Shown here: one piece after another, positions 33,809-43,064 of the stretch
How positions within the stretch are numbered: position 1 is the stretch's first letter
Layout: every line of letters starts with the position of its first letter
Assembly (NCBI GenBank): GCA_017475745.1
Contig: JAFVEZ010000007.1
Span: forward strand, 1-49,278
Direction of reading: 5' to 3'
Source of the DNA: Selenomonadaceae bacterium
Lineage (GTDB): Bacteria; Bacillota; Negativicutes; Selenomonadales; Selenomonadaceae
Length of the DNA stretch: 49,278 nt
Position numbers and translations under genes: made by a program
Notes under the pieces: model-generated
The model's input: the letters and a program-made list of their open reading frames with translations, nothing else
Database searches by the model: none
Told to the model about the DNA's origin: nothing

Positions 33809-35173
33809 TTAGTTTCTATTGAAGACGAGTAAATCTCCAGCTTTTATGCCAAGCTCTGGCGCAATTTCTTGAATTTGTGGAACATCTTGCTTAAATATCG
33901 CAAATTTATCAATTCTTTGCTCACGATACAAGAAGGCCGCGTCAGAGACAGAGATTATAGGTATTAACAGTGATCCTGTATATAAATAGTTGGTGCTATC
34001 ATATGTCCTTATTACATCGCTCTTGACCGAAACACCCTTACGCCAAGCGACTCTATCATCAACAATAAATTTTGGAATATATCCCAAATTGTTTGTTGAC
34101 AAATACTTTGTCAATTCCAATGTATCAGAGTGCAAATTTGGAAGAATGGCAATCTTTTTGAGACGATCTTTTGATTCTTTGTAACCAAAGGCCGCCTTGA
34201 CATCACGATCAAATTCAGCACGCTCCGTCATGATCTGCTCGCGATATTTTCTTTGGCTTTCATAATTTTTATTGAAGTTTGTAAATATGTCTTTGATACG
34301 CTCAACAATAGGTATGAGATTATCATCGGTATCGTTGAACTTGAATGAATCATCAATGGCGATATCATTGGGATTGCCCGCAGCACCACGGCGACCCGTT
34401 ACCACGCAGCAACCGGACACTGCCGCTTCTCTTGGAATTCTATCACGACCCGGATGGTTGCCGAAATCAATATAGACTTTAGCTCTAGCAAGTAACTGCT
34501 GAACTTCTTCTGGTGTCATATCACGTATAGCCTGCCAATTTATCTCTGGCGCAACTTTTAGTAATTTTTGAGTGAATTCGAAGCCTTTGACGGGATTGTA
34601 GGCTACTATGTTTTCCTTTTGTGAGATATCTACATGTGATGCACGCTGCAGGAAAGCTTCATTCAAATAGTCTCTAACTCTATATATTTGCCTATCAACA
34701 ATGCCATTGTTTTTGATAAATATCTTGGCATAATCCGACTGCACCCAATGCTCAATATTACTGTCGTCTTTGTCAAAATAGAAGAATTTGGGCATGGTGG
34801 AATCAAGTGGATTTTGCTTGAATTTTTTGAGGATATTACAGAGGTTGTTGATGTAATTGTCAACACTCATCCACCACATAATTCGACGGATTTTCGTTGA
34901 AACATACAAATTCAAGCTGGAAGATTCCGGCACAATCATGATATTCTTGTGGTCAATTTCCAGATTGCGGACGAATGGTATGTGATACTTTTTGTAAAAT
35001 GGGTCAACAGGATCAGCGGGATCGAAACTTGCATTTGCAGGAAGATAGAACATATAGACGTTGTAGTCCATCTTGAGAAGTTGAGAGGCAAGTTGGTGGA
35101 CAAGTTCGGGTCCACCAGAGTGGATATTACCCGGACTTATTATAAATATTTTGGTATCAGGATATACTTTCAT
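33809..35173 (-). CDS. GT-B type glycosyltransferase with an extra C-terminal domain
   Basis: A 454-residue protein. The N-terminal half begins IFIISPGNIHSGGPELVHQLA, a GT-B acceptor-side start. Residues about 235-275 hold DFGNHPGRDRIPREAAVSGC and CVVTGRRGAAGN, which resemble the donor-binding region of GT4-like enzymes. After about residue 340 a further segment of about 115 residues (ILPNLHSDTLELTKYLS...) looks like a separate small domain of unknown role. Donor and acceptor are unknown; no membrane segment is visible. Start ATG 35173 behind GCAGGTGA. It follows the permease gene by 24 bp and precedes addA by 91 bp. Confidence 0.7.
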   Translation of the reverse strand: MKVYPDTKIFIISPGNIHSGGPELVHQLASQLLKMDYNVYMFYLPANASFDPADPVDPFYKKYHIPFVRNLEIDHKNIMIVPESSSLNLYVSTKIRRIMWWMSVDNYINNLCNILKKFKQNPLDSTMPKFFYFDKDDSNIEHWVQSDYAKIFIKNNGIVDRQIYRVRDYLNEAFLQRASHVDISQKENIVAYNPVKGFEFTQKLLKVAPEINWQAIRDMTPEEVQQLLARAKVYIDFGNHPGRDRIPREAAVSGCCVVTGRRGAAGNPNDIAIDDSFKFNDTDDNLIPIVERIKDIFTNFNKNYESQRKYREQIMTERAEFDRDVKAAFGYKESKDRLKKIAILPNLHSDTLELTKYLSTNNLGYIPKFIVDDRVAWRKGVSVKSDVIRTYDSTNYLYTGSLLIPIISVSDAAFLYREQRIDKFAIFKQDVPQIQEIAPELGIKAGDLLVFNRN

Positions 35174-35197
35174 GATTCACCTGCTCTCTAATTAGAT

Positions 35198-36481
35198 TTA
35201 TAAGTATCTCAGCCAAACGTAAACGGTTGAAATGATTATCGAGAGGATCATCAGCGGGAAGGCAATCTTCATGAAGCCAATAAATGATATTGGCTTGCCG
35301 CGTTGTGCCGCCATTGAAGCTACGACAACATTCGCTGAAGCACCAATCAGAGTACCATTGCCACCCAAGCAGGCACCGAGTGCCAAAGACCACCACATTG
35401 GATCGAGATTTGCAAGTCCCATCTCGCCCATATCTTTAATCAGAGGAATCAGTGTAGCAACGAATGGGATATTATCAATGAAGGCTGAAGCGATTGCCGA
35501 CATCCAAAGAATCAATATTGCGGTTGCAGGAACAGAGCCATCGGTAATCTTGATTGCTTCTGCGGCAAGTGCTTTGATGACGCCTGTCTCAACGAGAGCA
35601 CCGACAAGTACAAAGAGACCTGCAAAGAAGAAGATTGCAAGCCATTCAATCTTGCTTAAGACCTTTGCAATCATCGCTTCATTGTCAGTTGCAGTTATCA
35701 GCAACAAGAGACCTGCACCTGTCAAGGCGCAAGTTGCAGATTCGAGACCCAACATGCCGTGGAGAACGAACAGTGTGATTGTGAAAGCAAGAACAGCAAG
35801 ACATTTGTTGAGAAGTTTGAAGTCGGTGATTTTGCTGAGGGCATCAATTCTCATAACTTTATCTTGAAGTTCCGGCTGGGTGTGTAACTCGGATTTGTAC
35901 ATCATCAGCAATATACCGACAGTCACAGCAAAGATAAATATTGCTGGTGCGGTGAGGTTGACTATGAAATCACCGAAACTGAGACCAACAGCAGAGCCTA
36001 TCATAATGTTAGGCGGATCTCCAATAAGTGTTGCAGTGCCACCGATATTTGATGATATTATCTGCGCCATAAGGAATGGCTTAACATCTACTTTAAGCTG
36101 CTGAGTAATTGCAAATGTTACAGGGACAGTCAAGAGAACGGTTGTAACGTTGTCGAGGAGAGCGGAACAGACGGCTGTCAATGTTGCCAGCGCGACAAGT
36201 AGAGCAACAGGCTGCGCCTTGACCTTTTGTGCTGCCCAGATTGCTAAATAGTTAAATAAGCCCGTCTCAGCGGTAATGTTGACAATAATCATCATGCCCA
36301 TCAGCAGACCCAATGTGTTGAAGTCAATGTGATGTATTGCAGTTTCCTGGTCAAGAACACCGATCAAAATCATTAGCATAGCTCCGAAGATACCAACAAT
36401 AGTACGGTGAACTTTTTCGGAGATAATCAAAGCATAGGCGGTGACGAAGATGATAATTGCCACCACAGTCAAATTGTCCAT
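35198..36481 (-). CDS. ArsB/NhaD-type ion permease
   Basis: A 427-residue inner membrane transporter of the ion transporter superfamily, with about 10-12 hydrophobic segments. The two inverted-repeat signatures are GGTATLIGDPPNIMIGSA and LGGNGTLIGASANVVVASM, with the helix-break Pro/Asn residues that line the substrate site in ArsB/NhaD/CitM-like permeases. FIDNIPFVATLIPL is also typical. Substrate is uncertain: Na+/H+ exchange, arsenite or a dicarboxylate are all possible. Start ATG 36481 behind GAGAGGGTG. It belongs to a same-strand run with glnS and the small orphan upstream. Confidence 0.88.
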   Translation of the reverse strand: MDNLTVVAIIIFVTAYALIISEKVHRTIVGIFGAMLMILIGVLDQETAIHHIDFNTLGLLMGMMIIVNITAETGLFNYLAIWAAQKVKAQPVALLVALATLTAVCSALLDNVTTVLLTVPVTFAITQQLKVDVKPFLMAQIISSNIGGTATLIGDPPNIMIGSAVGLSFGDFIVNLTAPAIFIFAVTVGILLMMYKSELHTQPELQDKVMRIDALSKITDFKLLNKCLAVLAFTITLFVLHGMLGLESATCALTGAGLLLLITATDNEAMIAKVLSKIEWLAIFFFAGLFVLVGALVETGVIKALAAEAIKITDGSVPATAILILWMSAIASAFIDNIPFVATLIPLIKDMGEMGLANLDPMWWSLALGACLGGNGTLIGASANVVVASMAAQRGKPISFIGFMKIAFPLMILSIIISTVYVWLRYL

Positions 36482-36516
36482 TAATAAAACACCCTCTCAG
36501 ATAGTCGTCAACAGAC

Positions 36517-36559
36517 GACAGATAGCTGTCAGTATCCACGTCTGCTGCAACTATCTGTC
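36517..36559 (-). promoter_or_regulatory. Hairpin upstream of the permease
   Basis: On the minus strand GACAGATAG (36559-36551) pairs perfectly with CTATCTGTC (36525-36517) around a 25-base loop. It lies just after the stop of the small orphan gene and 36 bp before the permease ATG; a further GTCGTC/GACGAC pair follows. No U-tract, so it could be a weak terminator, an mRNA stabiliser or a regulatory leader. Confidence 0.4.
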
Positions 36560-36565
36560 ATCAGT

Positions 36566-36883
36566 TTAAAATTTCTTGTTAGTGACGGTCAATGTGATCG
36601 TTTCACCGTCGCGTTTGATTTTAAAATTATAACTTGTAACGCCCGCATTTGCAAGCTCTAATTTGAGAGCCATGAGCGCCTTGCCGAGCTGATCGGTGAG
36701 TTCCGGTGTAAATCCAGCACGGGCGAGCGGTGCCGGTGGAGCTTCGAGCTTGGCAGCGGCTTCCAGCTTCTCTGCCTTCTTCGCTGCTTTTAGTAACTGA
36801 TCTTCTATCGTCTGCTCTTCGACATAATTCTTGACCATATCTTTATCTGTCAAGTTCTTTGGAATTTTGGGCATTTTTCCCAT
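36566..36883 (-). CDS. Small orphan protein
   Basis: A 105-residue protein I do not recognise. Residues 1-20 are basic (MGKMPKIPKNLTDKDMVKN). Residues 22-55 form a charged, Ala-rich helix, probably a coiled coil (EQTIEDQLLKAAKKAEKLEA). Residues 58-105 look like a small folded domain with TPELTDQLGKALMALKLELA and a beta-hairpin FKIKRDGETITLTVTNKKF. No signal peptide or membrane segment. ATG 36883 is behind GAGGTGA, 19 bp after the glnS stop, so it is probably made with glnS. Confidence 0.75.
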   Translation of the reverse strand: MGKMPKIPKNLTDKDMVKNYVEEQTIEDQLLKAAKKAEKLEAAAKLEAPPAPLARAGFTPELTDQLGKALMALKLELANAGVTSYNFKIKRDGETITLTVTNKKF

Positions 36884-36902
36884 GAATATCACCTCGTATG
36901 TG

Positions 36903-38576
36903 TTAGGATTGAGATTTCACCTTTGCCCAGGTATCTTTGAGACCGACGATCCTATTGAATACAAGGTGCTCAAAGGTAGTGTCATAGTCGACGACAAAGT
37001 AACCAAGGCGCAAGAATTGATACCTTGTGCCCGGAGCAGTGAAACGTACACTCGGCTCAATCATCGCGTTCTCGATAGTAATGAGTGAGTTTGGATTAAG
37101 CGCAGCGATAAAGTCCTCTGGAAGGTTGCCCTTCTCGTCAGTCGTCAAAAGGTAGTCATAAAGTCTGACCTCAGCTTTAAGTGCCGATTTAGCTTCAACC
37201 CAATGAATAGTACCCTTGATCTTACGGTTTGCCGTTGCTCCGCCACTCTTTGAAGTTGGATCAATAGTGCAATGCAGCTCTGTGACGTTGCCCTCAGCGT
37301 CTTTGATGACTTCCTCACATTTGATGATATATGCGTGCTTGAGACGAACTTCACCGTTAGGCTTGAGACGGAAGAACTTTTTGGGAGCATCTTCCATGAA
37401 GTCCTCACGATCAATGTAAATCTCTCTACTAAATGGAATATATCTACTGCCGCCGCGTGTCGGGTGATTCTCAGCCAGCAAATATTCAACCTTACCTTCC
37501 GGCACATTCGTCAAAATGACTTTGAGCGGATCGAGTACAGCCATGACCCTGTCGGCAGTCTCGTTCAAATCTTCACGGACACAGTGCTCAAGCATTGAAA
37601 TATCAACCAGAGAGTTTGCTTTAGCAACACCAATCTCATTGCAGAACTTTCTGATAGCTGCAGGAGTGAAGCCTCTGCGTCTCAACCCGCTGAGTGTAGA
37701 CATTCGCGGATCGTCCCAACCTCTGACATGTCCTTCTTTGACAAGCTGAAGCAGCTTGCGCTTGCTAGTGACTGTGTTGGTGAGATCAAGACGGGCAAAC
37801 TCTATCTGCCGAGGACGAGTATTTACATCAAAGTCAAGAGACTCAAGAAGCCAATCATAAAAAGGACGGTGATCTTCAAACTCAAGAGTGCAGACGGAGT
37901 GAGTAATACCCTCAATGGCGTCACTGAGCGGGTGGGCAAAGTCATACATTGGGTAAATGCACCACTCGTCGCCTGTCCTATGATGAGTGGTATGAGCGAT
38001 ACGATAGATGACAGGATCGCGCATATTCATATTAGGCGAAGCCATATCAATTTTGGCTCTCAAGACCTTGGAACCATCAGCGAACTCGCCAGCCTTCATT
38101 CTTGCAAAGAGATCAAGGCTCTCGTCAATACTGCGGTTACGATAAGGGCTTTCCTTGCCAGCTTCAGTAAGAGTGCCGCGAGTTGCACGAATCTCTTCAG
38201 CACTGGAATCGTCAACATAGGCAAGACCGCGTTTAATCAACTCGACAGCGTAGTCATAGAGCTTGCCGAAATAGTCGGAAGCATAGAACTTCCTGTCTTG
38301 CCAATCGAATCCAAGCCAGCGAATATCTTCTTGAATTGAATCAACATACTCAACGTCTTCTTTGGTCGGATTGGTATCATCGAAGCGAAGGTTGCAGAGT
38401 CCATTGTTGTTAGCAGCTAACCCAAAGTTTAAGCAGATTGATTTTGCATGTCCGATATGGAGATAGCCATTGGGTTCCGGTGGAAAGCGAGTGTGTATAC
38501 CATCGGTATATTTGCCGTTTTTGAGGTCTTCGTCGATTGCTTGCTGAACGAAATTATTTGAGATTGCTTCTGACAT
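36903..38576 (-). CDS. glnS: Glutaminyl-tRNA synthetase
   Basis: A 557-residue class I Gln[18 protein letters not shown] (31-46) holds the HIGH motif and the PPEPNG that separates GlnRS from bacterial Glu[14 protein letters not shown] follows. The KMSKS-like motif reads VTSKRKL near residue 270. The C-terminal part is the beta-barrel anticodon domain. Start ATG 38576 behind TTGGAGGAT. Most Firmicutes lack GlnRS and amidate Glu-tRNA-Gln instead, so this gene was probably gained by transfer. It heads a same-strand run with the orphan, permease, glycosyltransferase and addA. Confidence 0.96.
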   Translation of the reverse strand: MSEAISNNFVQQAIDEDLKNGKYTDGIHTRFPPEPNGYLHIGHAKSICLNFGLAANNNGLCNLRFDDTNPTKEDVEYVDSIQEDIRWLGFDWQDRKFYASDYFGKLYDYAVELIKRGLAYVDDSSAEEIRATRGTLTEAGKESPYRNRSIDESLDLFARMKAGEFADGSKVLRAKIDMASPNMNMRDPVIYRIAHTTHHRTGDEWCIYPMYDFAHPLSDAIEGITHSVCTLEFEDHRPFYDWLLESLDFDVNTRPRQIEFARLDLTNTVTSKRKLLQLVKEGHVRGWDDPRMSTLSGLRRRGFTPAAIRKFCNEIGVAKANSLVDISMLEHCVREDLNETADRVMAVLDPLKVILTNVPEGKVEYLLAENHPTRGGSRYIPFSREIYIDREDFMEDAPKKFFRLKPNGEVRLKHAYIIKCEEVIKDAEGNVTELHCTIDPTSKSGGATANRKIKGTIHWVEAKSALKAEVRLYDYLLTTDEKGNLPEDFIAALNPNSLITIENAMIEPSVRFTAPGTRYQFLRLGYFVVDYDTTFEHLVFNRIVGLKDTWAKVKSQS

Positions 38577-38624
38577 TTATTATCCTCCAATAAATTTATA
38601 TAAATTGTGAATGGTAATCGAAAT

Positions 38625-38884
38625 TTAATCTTCATAATGTCCTTTACAAGAGATTATATGAATAAAATCATCTTTAATGGCATAAATCAAACGATGTTCT
38701 TGATTAATTCGACGACTCCAACCAGGCTCATATCTTAATTTTCAGGTTTTCCAATTCCACGAGCAGCACCATTACGCTTTATATCTTTGATGAGTTCATG
38801 AATTTTTTCAACCATTTTGATGTCATTGTGAATCCAATACATCAAATGAGACAAAGCCGCGGTTTCAAAAACTACTTTATCCAT
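38625..38884 (-). pseudogene. Frameshifted YoeB/RelE-like toxin gene
   Basis: From ATG 38884 the frame reads MDKVVFETAALSHLMYWI, then IHELIKDIKRNGAARGIGKP and stops after PEN. Removing one frame step near 38735-38742 continues as LRYEPGWSRRINQEHRLIY then HIISCKGHYED to a stop at 38625. Together these match a full YoeB-type mRNA interferase (IGKPE..L, WSRRI..EHRL.Y, HY). The simplest explanation is loss of one T: ATTAAG where ATTTAAG would restore the frame. The catalytic C-terminal part is lost, so the toxin should be inactive unless this is a sequencing error. Confidence 0.8.
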
Positions 38885-39151
38885 TAATGAGTTTCTCCAA
38901 TTCTTCAAATGTCATAACTGTACCCTTGCCTTCTTCTAGCTCCTTTTCCGCACAATCAAGCATTGCAAGATAACGAGCATTATTTATGGCCTTTTGAAGA
39001 TTTTCTTCATTGAGAGGTCTCAACTTCAACTCTCTAAAAAAGTACTCCCATTCTTCTTTAGTAAAACTTATGTAACTTTCTTCTTTTTTTCTTCTGTTGC
39101 TGTTTGGGATTGTACCGCTTCGTCGTAATCCATCATTGATGCAATATTCAT
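38877..39151 (-). pseudogene. Frameshifted antitoxin gene paired with the YoeB-like toxin
   Basis: ATG 39151, behind GAGGTGG, opens MNIASMMDYDEAVQSQTATE and runs into a stop after a run of seven A (7 T at 39084-39090 on the plus strand). One more A would join it to the second frame, SYISFTKEEWEYFFRELKL onward to MTFEELEKLING, ending at 38877 and overlapping the toxin ATG by 8 bp, the usual antitoxin-toxin arrangement. I found no ATG, GTG or TTG to start the second frame before its conserved part. Either it is broken, or it is read through slippage on the A run. Confidence 0.7.
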
Positions 39152-39161
39152 AATGCCACCT

Positions 39162-39695
39162 CTAGTCTATACAGGTTACAGTAAGGTAATACTCAGCAGC
39201 AACATTTTTAATTATATCATCATCTAACTTACCATCAACTATGACTTCAAGAAAACCATCTTTGTTTTCTGTGATGTCTACTACATTTTCAACAGCCAAA
39301 AGTTTCGTAATGAATTGAGCTTTACCATAGCTAGTAGGCTCTTCCTCAAAGTGAACAGCCTTATAGTCAATACGTTCAATCTTGAAGATAACCGGCCTGG
39401 TGCCGTCGTTGCAGCAAGCAATCATGATTTTATCATCATTAGTCCAGCCATGCATTATTGAACCGCCTTGCAGGGCAGTATAAATGTAGCGACTGATGCA
39501 GTCCCAAGCTTCAGCACATTGAGTGCCTTTGCCCATGGTCCAGAATGTATCTTCGTTGCCATAGCGTTCAAAGATAAATTCTTGACCAATTTGATAGAAT
39601 GGGCAAGCACCGGCGTTGGGATCGGCTATATATTTTTCTTGAAGTTCAGGATACAATTTTTTGTCAATAACAGTAACTTTACATTTATGTTGCAT
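39162..39695 (-). CDS. TIGR04076-family small protein with a C-terminal extension
   Basis: A 177-residue protein. Residues 1-110 match the TIGR04076 pattern: CKVTVIDK, CPFYQIGQEF, AWDCISRYIY and ACCNDGTRPVIFKIERI, a family of unknown function rich in conserved cysteines that may bind metal. Residues about 118-177 form an extra segment with a beta-alpha-beta pattern (VENVVDITENKDGFLEVIVD) not usual for the family as I know it. AAGGAG lies 11 bp before ATG 39695. The next gene upstream ends 15 bp away; the broken antitoxin begins just after the stop. Confidence 0.7.
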   Translation of the reverse strand: MQHKCKVTVIDKKLYPELQEKYIADPNAGACPFYQIGQEFIFERYGNEDTFWTMGKGTQCAEAWDCISRYIYTALQGGSIMHGWTNDDKIMIACCNDGTRPVIFKIERIDYKAVHFEEEPTSYGKAQFITKLLAVENVVDITENKDGFLEVIVDGKLDDDIIKNVAAEYYLTVTCID

Positions 39696-39710
39696 TTCGC
39701 TCTATGCTCC

Positions 39711-39953
39711 TTAAAATGTAGTTTCTTCTAGATACTTCAATCCCATATCTGCAATAACATTTGGTATATCATCACTGTTCAGAAGTTGGGCAAGATCTTT
39801 AACATAAGCCTTTGGTATACGTACACCTTTTCCTTGAACCCAGGGATTTTCTGGTACCTTCCTCCATTCTTTAGAGATAAGCCAATCACCATTGTCAAAA
39901 TGAGTAACTGACACTCTTTGTGTACTAGAGGTTTGAAACAACAACACTTTCAT
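39711..39953 (-). CDS. Hypothetical 80-residue protein
   Basis: I do not recognise this protein. It opens with a beta-rich segment (MKVLLFQTSSTQRVSVTHFD), then WLISKEWRKVP and a helical end (AYVKDLAQLLNSDDIPNVIA). It resembles small single-domain proteins that bind nucleic acid or a partner, but that is only an impression. Start ATG 39953 is behind CAAGGAGAA, a good ribosome binding site, and it is 15 bp from the next gene, so it is probably real and cotranscribed with the TIGR04076 gene. Confidence 0.65.
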   Translation of the reverse strand: MKVLLFQTSSTQRVSVTHFDNGDWLISKEWRKVPENPWVQGKGVRIPKAYVKDLAQLLNSDDIPNVIADMGLKYLEETTF

Positions 39954-40058
39954 ATAATTCTCCTTGATTTTCTAAAGGTCTATATTATACTCTGTCTCCT
40001 ATGATTTGCTTTAAAATCTTGCTTTCTAAACATCTCAAGTTAAGTCATTTCTTATCGG

Positions 40059-41453
40059 TCACATTTCGGCGAGAAAGGCGGAATATCCCTTTTTGGTCTC
40101 ATATATGTCGATTTTTGAGGTGGCTTCCCAAGGTGCATGCATTGAAAGAACAGCAACACCACTGTCAATAACGTCCATTCCGTACTTCGCCATCATATAG
40201 GCAATAGTACCGCCGCCGCCGAGATCAACTTTTCCAAGCTCACTGAATTGATAGTGAACCTCGTTCCTATCGAGGGCATTTCTCAACTTTGCAACGTACT
40301 CTGCATTGGCTTCGGAGCTACCGGACTTACCGCGTGATCCAGTGAATTTGTTGAAAACCATACCTTTACCAAGGTAGGCAACATTCTTCTTGTCGTAGGC
40401 TGAAGCATAGAGTGGATCAAAGGCACTAGAAACATCAGAGGAGAGCATAACCGAGTTTTGGAGGGCGCGTCTGACTGCTAATTCAGAATACTGTCCAGCA
40501 AGGTTGAGAACTTCAGCGACAATATTTTCAAAGAATTGAGACTGCATACCTGTCGCACCATAGCTGCCGATCTCTTCCTTGTCAACAAGCAGACAGCAAT
40601 TAGTACGAGTTGGAGTATCTGAAGCTTCAAGCATAGCAACTAGCGAAGTATAAGAGCAAACTCTATCATCTTGACCATAGCCAAGAACCATTGAACGATC
40701 CAAACCAAGCTCACGAGCACGACCAGCAGGAACAAGAGCCAATTCTGCACTCAGAAAGTCATCTTCCTCAATATCGTAGTTATCTTTGAGCAGCTTGATG
40801 ATGCCCTTCTTGACAGATTCCTTCTCACCATCCTTGAGAGGATAGTTGCCAATCAAGATATCGAGGTTCTCACCCTCAATGACCTTGCTTGCTTTCTTCT
40901 CCATCTGTTCTTGTGACAGGTGAATTAACAAATCTGTAACGCAGAAGACAGGATCATCAGAAGCTTCACCAATATTAATATCAATTACTTTTCCGTCCTT
41001 TTTGATGACAACGCCGTGCATTGCAAGAGGAAGTGTTACCCACTGATACTTTTTGATGCCACCGTAGTAATGAGTATCAAAGAGGGCAAAACCGCCGTCC
41101 TCATAGAGTGGATTCTGCTTTAAATCGAGACGACAGGTGTCAATATGAGCACCGAGAATTTTCATTCCTCTTTCGATAGGTTCCTTACCGATATTAAATA
41201 GAGCTATAGATTTATTCATACATACGGCGTAAACTTTATCACCGGCATTGAGCTTATTATATTTGTCGAGACTCTTGTAACCGGCAGCTTCAGCCTGGCG
41301 GATTGTCTCCTTGACGCTCTCACGCTCAGTCTTACAGTTGCTTATGAAGTCAATATAACCAACACTCAGCTTTTCCAGCTTGCTTTTATCATCTTCTGAA
41401 TAGGTATTCCAAACGGAAGGTTTTTTATTATTCTCTTTCTTTTCTTCAGACAT
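40059..41453 (-). CDS. M18 family aminopeptidase
   Basis: A 464-residue cytoplasmic metallopeptidase of family M18 (aminopeptidase I/aspartyl aminopeptidase type). ILGAHIDTCRLDLKQNPLYE includes the first zinc His and Asp; LLVDKEEIGSYGATGMQSQF has the catalytic Glu pair; SMHAPWEATSKIDIYET near the end carries the last zinc His. It removes N-terminal residues from peptides during protein turnover. Start ATG 41453 behind GAGGAG. It has its own promoter. Confidence 0.92.
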   Translation of the reverse strand: MSEEKKENNKKPSVWNTYSEDDKSKLEKLSVGYIDFISNCKTERESVKETIRQAEAAGYKSLDKYNKLNAGDKVYAVCMNKSIALFNIGKEPIERGMKILGAHIDTCRLDLKQNPLYEDGGFALFDTHYYGGIKKYQWVTLPLAMHGVVIKKDGKVIDINIGEASDDPVFCVTDLLIHLSQEQMEKKASKVIEGENLDILIGNYPLKDGEKESVKKGIIKLLKDNYDIEEDDFLSAELALVPAGRARELGLDRSMVLGYGQDDRVCSYTSLVAMLEASDTPTRTNCCLLVDKEEIGSYGATGMQSQFFENIVAEVLNLAGQYSELAVRRALQNSVMLSSDVSSAFDPLYASAYDKKNVAYLGKGMVFNKFTGSRGKSGSSEANAEYVAKLRNALDRNEVHYQFSELGKVDLGGGGTIAYMMAKYGMDVIDSGVAVLSMHAPWEATSKIDIYETKKGYSAFLAEM

Positions 41454-41489
41454 TATAACAACTCCTCGATTTTTAATTATTAATAAAAT

Positions 41490-41518
41490 AGTTTAACATT
41501 TTTTAATATTAAAGTCAA
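41490..41518 (-). promoter_or_regulatory. Promoter of the M18 aminopeptidase gene
   Basis: TTGACT (41518-41513) and TAAACT (41495-41490) with a 17-bp spacer on the minus strand. Confidence 0.5.
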
Positions 41519-41608
41519 TGTCGACAAGGTAAATCAATCATTTGATTTATCAACGAGAACAAATTGGCTAAACTTCAAGCGCCCAGCTTTAGTCGGACGT
41601 AGTTGACT

Positions 41609-41651
41609 AAAAATGCCCACAACGAATCAACTCGTTGAGAGCATTTTATTT
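41609..41651 (-). terminator. Terminator of the purL/UPF0210 transcript
   Basis: On the minus strand AAAATGC...CAACGA pairs with TCGTTG...GCATTTT around GTTGAT, with a 2-bp internal mismatch, and ends in TTTTTA. It lies about 40 bp after the UPF0210 stop. Confidence 0.8.
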
Positions 41652-41690
41652 TATCTGTACTTTTGATTGTCTACATAATGTGCGCTATCA

Positions 41691-43052
41691 TCAGTTGGTA
41701 AGACTACGAAGTGGAGCGGGTATCCTTCCACCTCGAGCAATAAAGGTCTCACTACTCCACTCACTTCTAACGGGAACAATCGGGCAATATCCAAGCAGAC
41801 CGCCAAACTCAACTACATCTCCGACCTTCTTGCCAGGTACAGGAATAATCCTCACCGCTGTCGTCTTGTTATTGATGACGCCAATCGCTGCTTCATCTGC
41901 AATGATACCGGAAATTGTAGAAGCACTCACATCGCCAGAAATTGCAATCATATCAAGCCCGACAGAACACACACAAGTCATAGCTTCCAGCTTTTCAATA
42001 GTAAGACTACCTTCCTTAACAGCGGCAATCATACCCTCATCTTCACTGACAGGAATAAATGCTCCACTGAAACCGCCAACGTGAGAACTTGCCATCAGTC
42101 CACCCTTTTTGACGGCGTCGTTAAGTAGTGCCAAGGCCGCCGTTGTACCGGGAGCGCCACAACTCTCCAATCCCATCTCTTCAAGTATCCGTGCCACACT
42201 GTCACCCACCTCAGCAGTTGGTGCTAATGAGACATCGACAATCCCAAATGGCACACCGAGACGCTTGGAAGCTTCACGCGCCACCAACTGTCCAACACGA
42301 GTGATCTTGAAGGCTGTCTTCTTGATCGCTTCGGCAATCTCTGAGAAATCCGCGCCTTTAAGACCTTCAAGAGCATGCTTGACAACACCGGGACCACTAA
42401 CACCGACATTTATAACTCTCTCAGCTTCGCTGACGCCGTGGAAGGCACCTGCCATGAATGGATTATCCTGCGGCGCATTGGCAAAAGTCACCAATTTGGC
42501 GCAACCTAGAGCCTGCTGGTCGCGTGTGAGTTCAGCCGTTCTCTTGATGACCTCACCCATTTGTCTCACGCAATCCATGTTTATTCCCGCCTTTGTTGAG
42601 GCAAGGTTGACACTACTGCAGACGACATCTGTTGCAGCAAGGGCTTGCGGTATCGAGTTAATCAACACCTTATCGCCATTGGTGAAACCCTTCTCAACGA
42701 GAGCACTAAATCCACCGATAAAGTTGACACCAACGGCCTTTGCTGCCTTATCCATAGCTTCAGCAACTGGGACGTAGTCATCAGTTTTGCAAGAATCAGC
42801 GGCAATGGCAATCGGTGTGACCGAAATTCTCTTGTTGATGATAGGCACACCATATTCTGCTTCAATGTCCTCGCCGGTCTTGACGAGAAACTCAGCGGAA
42901 GTTGTAATCTTATCGTAGACGTTTTGGCAGAATTGCTTGATATTTGGGTGAGCACAATCGCGGAGAGATATTCCCATTGTAATTGTCCTCACATCAAGCT
43001 TATTCTGAGTTATCATTCGATTAGTCTCAAGTATATCATCAATAGTTATCAT
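41691..43052 (-). CDS. UPF0210 (PFL-like, DUF711) family protein
   Basis: A 453-residue member of the UPF0210/DUF711 family, which has a pyruvate formate-lyase-like fold but no confirmed reaction. [48 protein letters not shown] and [15 protein letters not shown] are family blocks. In other Firmicutes this gene follows a small ACT-domain gene; that partner is absent here and the gene follows purL by 12 bp instead. Start ATG 43052 behind AGAGGAG. Cytoplasmic. Confidence 0.88.
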   Translation of the reverse strand: MITIDDILETNRMITQNKLDVRTITMGISLRDCAHPNIKQFCQNVYDKITTSAEFLVKTGEDIEAEYGVPIINKRISVTPIAIAADSCKTDDYVPVAEAMDKAAKAVGVNFIGGFSALVEKGFTNGDKVLINSIPQALAATDVVCSSVNLASTKAGINMDCVRQMGEVIKRTAELTRDQQALGCAKLVTFANAPQDNPFMAGAFHGVSEAERVINVGVSGPGVVKHALEGLKGADFSEIAEAIKKTAFKITRVGQLVAREASKRLGVPFGIVDVSLAPTAEVGDSVARILEEMGLESCGAPGTTAALALLNDAVKKGGLMASSHVGGFSGAFIPVSEDEGMIAAVKEGSLTIEKLEAMTCVCSVGLDMIAISGDVSASTISGIIADEAAIGVINNKTTAVRIIPVPGKKVGDVVEFGGLLGYCPIVPVRSEWSSETFIARGGRIPAPLRSLTN

Positions 43053-43064
43053 AACACTGCTCCT

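Noticed and set aside
39084..39090. Programmed slippage on seven A as the normal way to make the antitoxin
   Set aside because: The toxin partner is also frameshifted, so decay is simpler; kept only as an alternative.
42109..42777. 222-codon plus-strand frame opposite the UPF0210 gene
   Set aside because: Low-complexity Ser/Pro/Ala translation opposite a well-conserved protein.
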